Shown one piece after another: positions 48,477 through 60,900 of a stretch of DNA of 64,000 nucleotides. The notes beneath the pieces are model-generated. The model saw only the letters and a list, made by a program, of their open reading frames with translations. It had not been told where the DNA came from and ran no database searches. Source of the DNA: Orychophragmus violaceus (Eukaryota; Streptophyta; Magnoliopsida; Brassicales; Brassicaceae); contig CM058232.1 in assembly GCA_030180135.1 (NCBI GenBank), positions 72,594,016 through 72,658,015 of the forward strand. Reading direction: 5' to 3'. The position numbers were made by a program, and so were the translations under genes. The first letter of the stretch is position 1. Each line of letters begins with the position of its first letter.

Positions 48477-49680
48477 TGATAGGTCTAAAGTTTTACCCTA
48501 TGCTAACTGCAAGTGAACAGTATATCAATGTAGTACTTAGGGATCTAATCCACGAGGACTCTAGGCAACGATAGGATCAAGAACTTAAAGAGATCAAAAC
48601 TAGGAGAAAGCAAAAAGCAAATTGTATTGAATTAACTAAAAGCAAGCAAGAAAGTAAACAAGTAGCAGGTTGTTGTTGTAGGCAATAAGCTAAGGGCGCT
48701 AAGTCTAGGGCGTTCTCAGGAAATCAGACAAGCAGATAAATCATTCAGTCAGGATCTAATTAAACACAGTTCTAGAACTCAAACACGGATATAGAATTAA
48801 CCAACTGTCGTTGCGAGAATTCTCTAAGTCTAAGTGCAGCAATCCAAATTCCTTTGCAATTACTAACAGTTTAAACCAGCTTTAGTTCCAAGTTCGATAT
48901 GTTCACAATCTAATTAAACCAAATTCCTTTGCGAGTAATTAAATTGCTCAACCTAAATAGTTCAGATTCTAAACCACATTGTCGTGTCGTATTTAGCAAC
49001 CTAAGATCTAGATTATAAATGATCAGGTTAGAACTAGCATTAAACACAATTTAGTTTGAAGAACATCTATTGATGTGAATCCTTAACTTAATTAATTATA
49101 TCTAGCAAGTCATGAAATCCCTATGAGAAACCCTAAACCTAACTATGAAACTACTCAGACATAGATGATGTAAACATAATCAATGAATTAATAGAAATCA
49201 TAAAAGAGATTAGAATATAAAAGGGGTTCGAAAACTTCTCCAAAACGAATGTAGTACAGGATCAGATCAGCCCCAAAAGCTCTAAAAACTCTCTGCTCTA
49301 ATGATAGCGTATCAAAAACTGAAGTTAAAAACCTAATTATATAGCTAAAACACGACTTGGGGCTTCTGTGTAAATATCTGGAACTTCTGGGCATCTTTGC
49401 AATATTGGCATTCTTCATTAAGCCGCCGAGAATCTGGCCCAACTCGCTGTGCATCGATCAATGCAGGTGTGCAACGATCGACACAGTACTCTGTTTCGGA
49501 CAGTGAACACAACCTCTCGGGTCAAATCTCCAAAGTGCTCCAATTAGCTCCATAATCTCCACTTTTGCTCCAAACGTACGTGTACCTAATAAGACTTGCA
49601 AAAGACTCTAAAGAAACACTAATAGACTCTAAAAAAGACTTATATCATGGCATAAAACCGGTAAAAACCATGATATATCA
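48477..49680 (-). repeat. Athila-2 5' LTR
   Basis: This 1204-bp LTR is about 98% identical to the 3' copy. The paired CGATCG cassette is at about 49451-49488. Confidence 0.93.
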
Positions 49681-52023
49681 GGCTTGTCGAGGTCAAGTGT
49701 CTCGCTCTCATAGAAAGTGATCTCGTGTTCTGGACCTTGCATTGGGATTTTCTCCCGCTTGTCGGTCTCGACCCTTATTTCAAGGGCTTTGATCGAATTG
49801 ATCGAGTCTCAGCATAGCTTGGAGCCACCGAAGATGAAATCAACTCGCTTTGGGGGTATAGCCCGTACACTCACCCCCCCCCCCCACAGAGACGAGGGAG
49901 ATTGATTCCTGAGCGTAAGCTCTTAATAGGAGCTGGAAGCGGGGATAACACCGAGCCTATCGGGGTACCGCATAAACTGAGCTCGCCGAGGATGACCTCG
50001 ACTCACTTTTGCGATCCTTGAGGGAGGGCTTCGAGAGAGCCTAACTCCTTGGATCTTTCTCGTTTATTCTGAGAAGACTTTTTTTTGTTTGACTCTTTGG
50101 TCGACTTTTCCTTTTTGTCAGAAGAGGTTTCCTCCTCGACCTCCGACTCTTGGTTATTTTCGGACTCTCATTTTTGGGCCTCGACTTTAGCTCGAGTATA
50201 GCACTCTTCAGTCGAGTGTCCTTTTTTGTTGTGAAAGTCACATAATTTATCTTTGTCGAACTTGAATTTTCTCGAGCTCTTCGGGCTCTCGACAACGTTA
50301 ACGTTCCCGGATTTTCGGGAATCCTTTTTGAATTCAAGCTCTGCGAGCCCGACTGATTCTTTTCTTTTCTGTGTTTCTCTCTGAGGGCCGTAGTTTCGTC
50401 CTCGAGGCGAGCGAAGGCCTATGCGCGATGAAGGGCGTCATCGAGTGTGAGAGGTTCGCGGACTGTTATTTCGTCGCGGAATTTGGTTGAGTACCATAGT
50501 CCACGCCTTAGTGCCTCTATAACCACTTCGTCATTTGGGCTCGCGATTTTGGATTTTATTTCCTTGAATCGGTTGATGTATGAACGAAGCGTTTCTTCGG
50601 GTTTTTGAGAGACGCCAAACAAGGATGCCTCGGTAGTCTTTACCTCGATAAAGACGGAATATTGTTTGAGGAAGGCCGTCATGAGCTGGGTAAAGTTATC
50701 GATGGATTTCTCTTCCAGTCCAGCGAACCATTCTAGGGCAGAGCCTGATAGGTTCTCGGTGAAGAGTCTGCAAAAAGCAGGTTCTCTCTCCTCGTCCGTG
50801 AGGTATACCCTTGACATCGCTAGTCTGAATGCCCTGATATGAGCTTTGGGGTCCGATTTTCCCGAGAATTCTGGGAATTTCGTTTTCTTGATTTATCGAA
50901 TTCTCGCAAAAGCGATTCGATTTGTGAATGACGTTTGGCGCATTTTTTCGATTACTCGATCGATGTCGGGTGCCGCGCTTGTTGCCATGTGGACCTTCGA
51001 GCTTAGGCTCATGAATTGGGCGTTAGCCTGCTCGATGTATTGCCTTAGCGCCTCGTGTTCGTCACCCGCTAGGGATGCGAACTGTGTTTGTGGTTGGATC
51101 GACGGTTGCCTAGATGAGATCGGGTCGACTAGATCGATCGTCGAGATCCGTCTTGTTTGGTCTGTCAGAGGCATTTGGAATGGCATTGGACTCAATCCTA
51201 GGGGATATCCAAAGCTTAAAGCAAAGGCTGAGTCTACGAGCTGCCTTGGCCTAATACCGGAATTATTCGGCAAGGGAGGTGGTCCAGGTAGTGGTCGGTT
51301 TCCCGACCCGCTTGGATCCGTGACCAAGGAGCTTGAGCTGAAAGGGGTCGGTGTCACCGTAGGGGTCACGACAGGGCGGAAGCCGCTATTTGACATGCCG
51401 ACGATATTTCCCGACGCTCCTGGAGGTGTTATCGCTGGAGAAAAATCCAGACGCGTCCGAGGTGGAGGACTTAGTGGAGATCGTTGATCACGTGATGATC
51501 AATCTCCTTGGTTTCGATTAGCGAGCTCTTCGAAACGAGCATTGATGCGTCGTTCCTGTTCATTGAGCTGTGCGGCCAAGGAGCGATTCGCCATCTCCTG
51601 GGCCCGGGTTTTAGCCTCATTACTTCTCGTTCGGCTTACCAACAAGGTTAGCATCGAACGGATTTCGGCAAGGTCGTCCGGGCTTGTCACGGCGGAGCGG
51701 GAGGCAGTGGCGGATTAGGCCTAAGCGTTCCAGATCCGCCTCCTGATGAGGGGCGGAAGTTGAATCACTCCTCATCCATACCCAGTTCTGCTCGGATCAT
51801 TGGTTCCTGACAAAACGTTTGTTGGGATCTGACTCGTCGCGATTGTTTGAGCGACTGAGTCGGCTGGTGCCGAAGTCGTGGAGACGGAGGCTGAGCTCGT
51901 CAACACGGCATCGGTCTGACCCGTGGTACTTACCCCGATGGTGTTTTGAGGAACGTTGCCGACCATCTGCGGGTGATTGACTGGTGGCGTGGCGTTGGGA
52001 GAGCCAGATTGGTCGGGATTCAT
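49681..52023 (-). pseudogene. gag: Tat-C Gag and start of protease
   Basis: ATG at 52023 (MNPDQSGSPN) opens the frame. Pieces of the same protein follow in shifting frames: PDDLAEIRSMLTLLVSRTRSNEA, HEALRQYIEQANAQFMSLSSK, the Gag core VYLTDEEREPAFCRLFTENLSGSALEWFAGLE..FTQLMTAFLKQYSVF, and a Tat-type zinc knuckle CDFHNKKGHSTEEC (about 50260-50215, out of frame with the longest open pieces). A run of 12 or more C residues (about 49876-49888) encodes a Gly stretch and is a likely slippage site. The left end is cut by Athila-2 within the protease linker. Confidence 0.75.
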
Positions 52024-52077
52024 CTCGATCTATCGAACCTTACATCTGATTCTTTAGATAGGAAAGACTACGGATTG

Positions 52078-52095
52078 ACCCCACAGTCGGCGCCA
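52078..52095 (-). other. Tat-C primer binding site
   Basis: The minus strand reads TGGCGCCGACTGTGGGGT, two bases from the LTR and identical to Tat-A except for the last base. Confidence 0.75.
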
Positions 52096-52097
52096 AA

Positions 52098-52631
52098 TGT
52101 GAGATCAAAGATTCACACCAAGTATTTGTATTCGTGGATTTGGACGTTTGTATAAGAAATAGTGTAGATTTCCTATGAAACAAAGATATTATTAAGATTG
52201 AATGTCGAGATCGAACTAACACAATCGGAAGAGAATACAAAAAGATGATTATAGAGCTATCTATTCGAAGTGTTCTTGATTAGGGTTGGAATGTCTGGAT
52301 CGAATCTCCACTTCTCCTTTAAATAGCCTTCGAACCTCGATCTTCCTGTTCCGATCTTTCGGCCTCGCAATGGTAATGATCTCCTGGTTTTGCGGAGGTC
52401 GCCTCAACTGACAAAGACTGGGTCTTTCTTCCTCGACATCGTCCTCTATCGAGCTCGAACTCGATCGCTTCACGTTTCATGCCACTCGGGCTTTTGGTTG
52501 GCTCGTGACCGAATGGGCCTAGAGGCTATCATCGAGCTCATTTGTACAATTACGAACTGGGCTCATGATTATGGGCCTTTATTTTGTTAGTTTATGGGCC
52601 GAATTTTCTAGAAGGAAATCTAGCACCAACA
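52098..52631 (-). repeat. Tat-C 5' LTR
   Basis: This 534-bp LTR is 96.6% identical to the LTR at 21141-21674 and followed by the target duplication ATACA. Confidence 0.93.
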
Positions 52632-53581
52632 ATACACACTTAGGTTGTCTTTCATCATTTTTGACATTCTTGTTAACCCAAGTGGCCATGTTCACTCTTA
52701 AAATCGGTTCTACGCCTTGCACATTTTATTCTCTTTCAGACCTTCATAGTTTGCTTGAGTGAGCCTCTTCTTGATAATGCTAATATCTACAAAATCTTTA
52801 TAGTACGAGAATGACAATGATTAGTTTTCATTAGGCCAGTCTAGAAGTTTGTCATTGACTAGCATTACGAGGGGTAACTCATGGTGATGGTTAGCAAGAA
52901 ACAAAAAGAAAAAAATGGAATGGAAGAGAAGATAACAAGAAAATAAACGAGCAATGTATTTGGGAAAACTTCTCAAGAAGAAAACTGATTTTGGGTTTGA
53001 TAGTCACAATGACTTTGGGGTTTTGTTTTGGGATGAAAAAGAAAGTGGGTTGACTTGATTGGAAAATACAATGTCAATTAGGAAGGATATGACAATGAGA
53101 CCTATTGATTTCCACCTTCTAACATTTCGGGTTGAGAATTCTTCGGCCTTTTATCACACACAAAGTGCAGCCTTTATGAGAATGAAATACTCTTCCATCT
53201 CGTCTTAGAATGGGCGTTATGGCAAAGAACAAGAAGAAAAAAGAGAAATTTGTCTAGTAGTAACAAATGGTGCTTCCATATGTTGACATGTGGGAAATGT
53301 TTATATTAATGTGTAATGCTTCATAACCCATTTTTATCAAAAGAAATACTAAAAAATAACTAACTTCCCTTTCAACTTTGGATCAATTGTGGCGTGGCTG
53401 AACGTAGAGTAGTCCACCCCTATTTTATGTTGTGATATTCTATCCGAGAGTTATTAGTATTTTTGTGTTAAAAAAGAGTATTAGTATTTATCAAGTATGT
53501 TCTTATTTTTATGCAAAACATTTCTTATCTTTCAAAAATGTTGCAGAATATCTAGTATTCTTTTTCTTAAGAGTTAGCCAC
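52632..53581. other. sequence between Tat-C and Tat-B
   Basis: Read together with the left flank (up to 21140) this restores the pre-insertion site. No gene is supported; open frames are short. The base composition (A/T-rich, with G/A-rich stretches at 52890-53060) suggests old non-coding or decayed repeat DNA. GCCAC at 53577-53581 should be the target duplication of Tat-B. Confidence 0.5.
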
Positions 53582-54117
53582 TGTGAGATCCGGGATTCAC
53601 ATTAAGAATTTGTATTCGTGGATTTGGACTTTTAGGATATAGAAATTGTATAGTTTCCTATGAATCAAAGACTTTATTGAGATTGATCGTCGAGATAGAA
53701 CAAACACAGTCGAAAAGAGAGTACAAAGTATGATGATCGAGCTATCTAGTCGAAGTGTTCTTAGTTAGGGTCGGAATGTCTTGAATGGATCGCCACTTCT
53801 TCTTTAAATAGTCTCGACTCTGATCTCTCTGTTCCGATATTTCGGCCTCTCCTTCATAACAATCCCCGTTATTCTTGCGGATCAGTTGAACTGGAAAAGA
53901 CCGAGTCGCTCTATCTCCACGTCGTCTCCTGCCGAGCTCGAGCTCGATCACCTCTTACTTCGGCATTGCTTGGGCCTCGCCAAAGCGTCATTCCTTTGGG
54001 CCCAACAAATGAATCGGCTCGTCTCTTTGTATTTGATCCAGGAACGGGCTCATAGATATGGGCATTTGTCTTATTGTTAATGGGCCGGATTTCCTAGAGG
54101 GAAATCCAGTACCAACA
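53582..54117 (-). repeat. Tat-B 3' LTR
   Basis: This 536-bp LTR (+ strand TGTGAGATCCGGG...ACCAACA) is followed by ATAGCCCCCCAGCCCA (54118-54133), the complement of the polypurine tract. Confidence 0.9.
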
Positions 54118-54566
54118 ATAGCCCCCCAGCCCATTGATTTCGAGAAGTCGAGGTTAATGGGCGGTGGACGTTCTTGGAAAGAGGTGCGTGCCTCGGATGT
54201 GGCAAACCTAATGATTATATTCGCCTCATCTGTAGATCTTGTTTTGATCCAACGGTCGATAGTGGGCGCGTGGAATGGGCCGAATTGCTTTTTAGCGCGT
54301 CGGCAATCGTAGCGTGTGTTTGTTTGAGAATTTCATCTCCTACCATGGATCTGGTCGATCATCAACGGCTTAGATTCGAAGGTCGCGAAGAGTCTTTTCG
54401 GGCTCGTTCTTTTGATGAAGTGACCTAATTACTACGCACTCGCAACCGTTGATCTCAAATCGACGGTTAGAGTTAAGGGAAAGCGAGAAGTCCAAACCAT
54501 CTCGATTTTCTTAGTAATTAATACGAGTTTGGGAGTCGTACGGACGATACTGCGCACAATTCCCGA

Positions 54567-54574
54567 TATAAATA
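54567..54574 (+). promoter_or_regulatory. TATA box for the Tat-B antisense gene
   Basis: TATAAATA lies about 150 bases before the start codon of the + strand gene, between the polypurine tract and that gene. Position and sequence fit a plant core promoter pointing away from the LTR. Confidence 0.5.
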
Positions 54575-54724
54575 ATCATATATATCGTCGAAGGCAGCCC
54601 TTCGCCTCCTTACTTTTATTCTGTCTCTTTCTTGTTTAAGGTTTTTCTCCATATTTCCTCTGTCGTCAGAAAAAGTCCTTTCCCGGAGATTTTCTGTTTT
54701 CTTTACTCCGGCGCATTTTCTTTT

Positions 54725-57106
54725 ATGGCCTTGAGAGACCCTGCGGGAGCGAGTACGAGTGCGGCGGCGGGATCATTCGGTCCGCACCCGCCGTCTTCGT
54801 TAACCGTGGACCATATTCAGCAGTTAACGGTGCTTTGCCGGATTCCAACGGAAGTCGAAATCGTCATTCCTTCCCCGGCAGTGTCCCCCGAAACGGTCGT
54901 AGAAGGCTACTGCTGCGCCTCCTACATGTATTTCGAAAAATGTGGGCTCTTCTTCCCTATTCCCCGCCTTGTTTTCTTAGTGTTGGCCCAGCTCCAGCTG
55001 GCATTTTATTAGATGACGCCGAACTTCGTTCGATACGTTATCGGACTTGGAGTCAGGGCCGCGGAGGAAGGGATTGAGTTTGGTCCCGAGGAGTTAATGC
55101 GGGTTTGCTCGGTGAAGCAAGATTCCCGCTTTCCGGGGTCGTATCGTCTTTCTCCTCGGTTTAGGAGGATCCTCGACGGTCTCCCGCCGAGGGACGGATG
55201 GAGGGACCAATATTTTTTCTTTAGGATGACCCATCACTCAGTCGGAGAGTTCGATTGCTCGGTCGTTCCTTCGCGGTGGGCTTCCAATGTTGGTAGGACT
55301 CTTGGTTTCCTTTTCGATCCTATCCCTCTTATTTTTATGTTGTTGTCGGTCCGATTCCTGATCGGTTTTGTTCTGTATTACAGAGTTTCCTGAATCGCTT
55401 GACCTCAACCCTGTCACGGAGGCCCTAATAACCCGTCTGAGGAGAGGTGCCGTCAACTGGGACAGTTTCACTGTTGAGCGCGTGCAGGCTACCCTGAGGA
55501 TCGACCCAAGAGGGGTTCCGCAGGACCGATCTCGGATCTCTCGGGACCTACCGTTTCCTCCTGTACTTCCTCGGGCTTCTCTGAGTCGAGCCGTCCGACC
55601 TCCGATTTGTATACTCGAGCGGGCAGGAGAGGGTGAGTCTCCTGTTCGTGAGGTTTTGTTCGTCGTTATTTGGAAAAGGTCTAAACCCCTCTTCTTTTTT
55701 TATGATTCTACAGGCCATCCTTATGTGGGTGAGGGTTCGGATGCTAGCACTCCATCTCATGAGAAGTTATCTCGTAGATCAAGGAGTCGCCGAAACGGGA
55801 AGGACCCTATGGATTTGGCGAAAAGGGTGGGGGACGGGAGTCTAAGCAACGCACTCTTTTTTGCCATGTGTGATTCTCCTCTCCCTTCCCCGGTTATCCC
55901 TCTGAACTCCGGGGCCTGCGATGCGGCCCCAGAGACAAGGGGGATCCCTTCTTCTCCGGTTGTTCGGAGAGCGGACCCGGTCTCGTCTAGGGAGCCGACT
56001 TTGCGCGGTCCTCGTCCGAATGGTTCGGGGAGACCGAATGATCAGAGTGTGGGTGGGAACCTTTCCCCCGCACCGAAGCGTCGGAGGATCGACACGGAGG
56101 TGAGCTCGAGCAGTTTGAGCGAGAGTGTTGGGGCGCCAGGGGGCGCGGCCCGTTTATTAAGGCGCTTCGGACCCACAGACGTTTGGCTTCCGGCCGTTGG
56201 GGACATGGTCCTTGGTGATTTGTACACCGGGATGGCGGAAGCCACCGGGAAGGTATCGATTGTAGTTCTTTGTTCTCGCCATTCTTTTGTACGAGAGATT
56301 TTAAAGTTCGTCTGCTTATGTAGTTCCTGGAGGCTACGAATGGACTTGTGGCCCAGTCCGAGCGCGAGCTTCGCGAGAGGTTGCAAGTAGGCGAGCTTGA
56401 GTCCGCCAGGAGGTCGGCCCGCATTTTGACCGCGGAGCTGCAGGATTCCTTGGCTCGAGAGGAGGAGCTTGGAAGGAAATTGGCTAGGTACGAGGGAATG
56501 GAAGCCCGGTTATTGGTTCTCGAGAATCGTGAGGAAGATCTTTCTCAGAGGCTTCGGGCGGCTGAAGGTCGGACGCTGGCCGCCGAAGAAGCGAGTCGAG
56601 TCGCAACAGCGCGAGCTGCTCAAGATCGAGCCGACCTGGAGAGAGTCCTCGCGGGGAGGGACTTCGACATAAAGGTCACGTCTCACGAGGCGAGGAAGAA
56701 GATGAGCGGGGAATACTTGGAAATCCTTAAAGAGGTCAAGGAGAAGAGCGAGAAGCGGAAGCTTGAAACCAACGCTGAGATTCGCCTCCAAGAAACCCTG
56801 GCCAATATCAAACTCATCGCGGAGTTTGCTTCCGGTGAGCTTGATCTGACTCGGGAAGTGCTGAGGTTGGCCGACCAAAAGAGGATGGCCATGGAAGAGA
56901 TGAACGCCGCAGCGGTCTCTGATTTTAGTGTTGGCAAGTTGAACTTGCCGACCGTGTCGAGCGACTCGGTTATTTTGGCGCATGCTCCGCCGCCGGCTGC
57001 TTCCCGCCCCGATCAATACGGATCGAATCTCCCGACTGGGGTTGCATCTACCGGTGATCAGGCGGAGGGTGGAGACGAGGCTTCCTCGCGCTCGCGGCAA
57101 TTTTGA
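54725..57106 (+). pseudogene. Tat-B antisense gene: Transposase_28-like domain plus coiled coil, 4 exons, one stop
   Basis: The predicted exons are 54725-55292, 55384-55632, 55714-56252 and 56324-57106, with GT-AG introns of 91, 81 and 71 bases and consistent phases, giving 713 codons. Exon 1 contains EGYCCASYMYFEKCGLFFPIPRLVF and MTPNFVRYVIGLGVRAAEEGIEFGPEEL, then a YRLSPR..RIL segment and FFFRMT, as in Pfam Transposase_28. Exon 3 is Ser/Pro/Arg-rich with a basic patch (APKRRRIDTE). Exon 4 is a coiled coil of about 180 residues. TAG replaces CAG in exon 1 (at 55012-55014, just before MTPNF). It is antisense to the retroelement RNA, so its introns escape removal during retrotransposition. Its role is unknown; it is an additional ORF of the Tat lineage and may act on element or host chromatin. 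Confidence 0.78.
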
Positions 57107-57514
57107 TTGTTCTGTCGTTGCCCCAAGGGGCTTTTGATTTTTTTTTTTTTTTGAACATCTATTTGCCCGTGGGGGCTTTGTTTTATTTTAGTGTTGGGAC
57201 TCGAAGACATTGTGTCCTCCTTTCAATGAATCTCTTTTTGAGTCTTTCATGCCTTAGCATAGACTTTACTGTTTTAGCACCTTAGCGCGAATTCGTTCGT
57301 ACTCGAGTCCAAGTTCTTTTGTAATGTGCAGTATGAGTTTGATGTTTAACGGGAATGATAAATCGGGTAGACTTACAAAGATTCGTTGTGCGCGGAGTTC
57401 TTTCCGTGTGATCGGTTGCCTTGACTTCGACATTTTCGCTTAAAGGGAGAGGGTGGCCCTCTAGTTCTCCCGAGCTGTATAAGGTCGGGAGAATTTTAGG
57501 TTTGCGGGAGGTTG

Positions 57515-57715
57515 TTTTGGAAGGGATAATTTCATATCGCTTTGACTTTTGGAGAGGCCATTTCAGGTCGCTCGGAAGGGATAATTTCATATCGCTTGAT
57601 TTTGGGAGAGGCCATTTCAGGTCGCTCAGAAAGGATAAATTAATATCGTTTGTTTTAGAAGAGATAATTTCATATCACTTTGGCTTTTGAAGAGATAATT
57701 TCATATCACTTTTTG
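57515..57715. repeat. Tat-B tandem repeats
   Basis: Six to seven diverged units of about 30 bases alternate between GATAATTTCATATCGCTT and GGCCATTTCAGGTCGCTC types, between the convergent ends of pol and the antisense gene. Confidence 0.8.
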
Positions 57716-57948
57716 GGAATGTAATGGTGAGGTATTTTACAACGACTCTAACTTTTACGACAGAGAGAGGCATCGGATTGAGAGACTTATTTTGATTTCA
57801 CAAAGATAAGCTAGTATGACTTCGTCAGAAGTTGCTGAGCTCGGTAAGAGCTTTGTGTTTGGGGGGTGGTTGCGCTCGAAGTCGAGCTGCCTACATACCC
57901 TTTTAAGGGGATCAAGCCATTTCTTAGTTCGATTATGTTGTCGTACTC

Positions 57949-60900
57949 CTAGTGGAAGTACTTCTTGAGGTTGATGATGTTCCAAGGTCGTAGTTCAGGT
58001 TTCTGGGTTTCCACCGACTTGAGTCGGTAGACCCCGTCCTTCACAACGTCGGTGACCTGGTAAGGACCTTCCCACTTTGCTCCTAACTTCCCAGCGTGTT
58101 CTTCCTTTTTATGGTCGAACACTTTCCGTAAGACGAGCTCTCCTACTTGAAACCTTCGAGTTTTGATCTTGGAATCATAGTAACGAGCTGCGGCTTGTTG
58201 GTAGTTCTGGATTCGAGCTAGTGCGAGGTTCCTCCTTTCGTCGACGAGATCGAGCTCGTCAGTTATCACCTTGTTATTGAGTTCCTCTTGTCGTGGGCAT
58301 TCTTCTTTGCGGATTCTTGATACGAGGATTTCGGCTGGTACTACCGCCTCGATCCCGTAAGCCAGCGAGAAGGGAGTCTCGCCGGTGGATTTGCGGGGGG
58401 TAGTCCGGTAGGCCCAGAGTACGGCTGCGAGCTCGTCGCTCCAGCTCGTTTTGCACTCACTGAGTCTTTTCTTGAGGCTATTCATGATTGCCTTGTTGGC
58501 CGCTTCTACCAGCCCATTCCCTTGTGGATAGCGTGGCGTTGAGTAAGTCAGCTTTATGTTCCACGTTCTGCAGAACTCCTTGAAGGCGTTTGATATGAAC
58601 TGGGAACCGTTATCAGTGACGATCTCGTGGGGTAGTCTGTGCCGGCAAACGATGTTTCGCCAGACGAACTCCTTGACGTGAACGTCTTTGACCTTTTGGT
58701 ACGACTCTGCTTCAATCCATTTGGTAAAGTAGTCTGTCATCACCAATAAGTGTGTGGCTTTCTTTTTTCCGGATGCGACTAGGGGCCCCACGATGTCCAT
58801 TCCCCATCGCATGAATGGGTATGGCGATGAGATAGAGGAGAGTTTCTACGATGCTTGGTGGATAATTGGGGCGTGCTTTTGGCACTTGTCGCATTTGTTG
58901 GAGAAGGACTCGCATTCGGTGGCCATTGTCGGCCAAAAATAGCCTTGCCTTTTGATTCGCACGGCCAATGCTCGTCCTCTGGAATGGCTTCCGCAGGATC
59001 CGTCGTGTGCTTGTGTAATCACGGCTAGGGCTTGCTTTTTGTTAAGGCATTTAAGGTAAGGTCCGGAGAGACTCCTTTTGAAGAGCTCTCCTTGTGTGAC
59101 GCAGTACCTTGCACTTTGTGTTTTGAGTTTCCGTGCCTCCCACTTGTCGTCCGGAACTTCGCCATTTGTAATGTATCGAATGATCGGAGTTCTCCAATCT
59201 TCGTCATTGTTAGGCTCGGGTCCTTGACTAGTGGATGCGGCTTGGATCGGTCCGTCGGGGACGTTCGCGACGTACACGGCTTTTCTTGGATCGAGGTCAT
59301 CATCAATCTTGATGATGTCGCGACTGGTGTCCTCCGGACATTCTTTGTGCTCGACATCGTCCTTTATGGCGAGCCCGTCCCCTTTCAAGGACAGAGCTTT
59401 CAGGGCTATGTCGATGCTTGGTTTTTCGATCCCCTCGACCGGTATGATCCTTTTGAGGTTAGGATCTGATGTCGATGCTAATGCGGCTAGGGCATCGGCT
59501 GCGGTGTTTTCCCCGCGTGGGATTCGCGTTAGATCAAAGAATTTGATCTGTTCGGCGAGCATGTGGACTACCCGTAGGTATGCGTCCATCCGTTCATCTT
59601 TGGCCTCGTAATCGCCATGATACTGGCTCGTGACCAATTGGGAATCGCTGAAGGCGTCAACTTCCCGGGCTCCTATTGTTATCGCTAGTCTGAGCCCGGC
59701 TATTAACGCTTCGTATTCTGCTTCGTTATTTGAAGCGGCGAAGCCCAGTCTGAACGATTGTTCTAGTACTTCGCCTGTTGGGGAGACCAGTTTTACTCCG
59801 ACTCCAGATCCTTGCCTCGAGGAAGCTCCATCGACATAGAGTTTCAACCTTTGGGCCGAGGTCGGGTCGAGTTCGATGGTCGGAGGGAGCTCGATTATGA
59901 AATCTGCCAGTACTTGCGCTTTTAGGCACGTTCGAGCCTTGTATTCTATGTCATACTCGCTAAGTTAGATAGCCCATTTGACCAATCGACCTGACTGGCT
60001 TGGACTGTGAAGGATGGTTCTCAGTGGCTGAGAGGTCATCACTATGATCGAGTGCGATTGAAAGTATGGTCGGAGCTTCCGAGCTGATGTCACTAGCGCT
60101 AGGGCGAGTTTTTCCATGGCGAGGTATCTGGTTTCAGCGTCTATTAAGGTTTTACTGATGTAATACACCGGCCGTTGTTCATTCTGTTCTTCGCGAACCA
60201 GGACTCCACTAACTGCTGTTGTGGAAACAGCTAGGTAGAGGTAGAGGGGTTCCCCTTTTACTGGTTTCGCCAGTATAGGTGGTTCGCTTAGGTAAGATTT
60301 GAGCTGAGTGAACGCTTCTTCGCACTTTTCGTCCCAGAGGAACTTTTTGTTCACTTTGAGTAAGTGATAGAAGGGCAGACATTTATCAGTCGACCTCGAG
60401 ATGAAACGGTTCAGAGCAGCTATTTTGCCGGTTATGCTCTGGACTTCTCGCGTCGTTTTGGGAGATTTCATCTCTATGAATGTTGCGATCTGTTTGGGGT
60501 TCGCTTCGATCCCTCTTTCGGTTACTAGGTAACCTAGGAATTCTCATGAGGGGACCCCGAAGGTACACTTTGCTGGGTTGAGTTTCATCCCGTATTTATT
60601 GAGAATGACAAAACATTCTTTTAGTTGTGGGATGTGATCCTCATACCTGGAAGATTTGACCAGCATATCGTCGATGTAGACTTCCATAGTTTTGCCTAGG
60701 AGTCCTGAAAACATCTTGTTGACGAGGCGTTGGTAAGTTGCTCCTGCGTTTTTTAGTCCGAAGGGCATGACTTTGTAGCAGTACGTGCCTCGATCAGTTA
60801 TGAACGAAGTCTTTTCTTGGTCCTCGGGTTCATTAATATTTGATTGTACCCCGAGAAAGCGTCCATGAAGGATAGTAGCTGGTGTCCGGCGGTGGCTTCG

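Larger units (their letters stand above)
29992..49680 (-). mobile_element. Athila-2: Athila-type Ty3/gypsy element, complete but split by Athila-3
   Basis: The LTRs (29992-31201 and 48477-49680) are flanked by GGCTT (29987-29991 and 49681-49685). Minus-strand order: 5' LTR, primer site, gag (46164-48222), Athila-3 insertion, protease-RT-RNase H-integrase (32544-36277), 3' untranslated region, 3' LTR. Without the insertion the element is about 9.8 kb. The LTRs differ by about 23 substitutions in 1204 bases (1.9%) and two indels (2 and 4 bases). Four in-frame stops make the polyprotein non-functional. Confidence 0.93.
21141..52631 (-). mobile_element. Tat-C: complete Tat-type Ty3/gypsy element carrying two nested Athila insertions
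   Basis: Both LTRs are 534 bp and are flanked by ATACA (21136-21140 and 52632-52636). The element's own sequence is 21141-29991 plus 49686-52631, about 11.8 kb, the rest being Athila-2 and its extra TSD copy. Read on the minus strand: 5' LTR, primer site, gag, protease, TAG, RT, RNase H, second RNase H, integrase, tandem repeats, a gene on the opposite strand, polypurine tract, 3' LTR. LTRs differ at 18 of 534 sites (3.4%), 15 of them transitions, the pattern expected from deamination of methylated C. All reading frames are broken. Confidence 0.93.
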
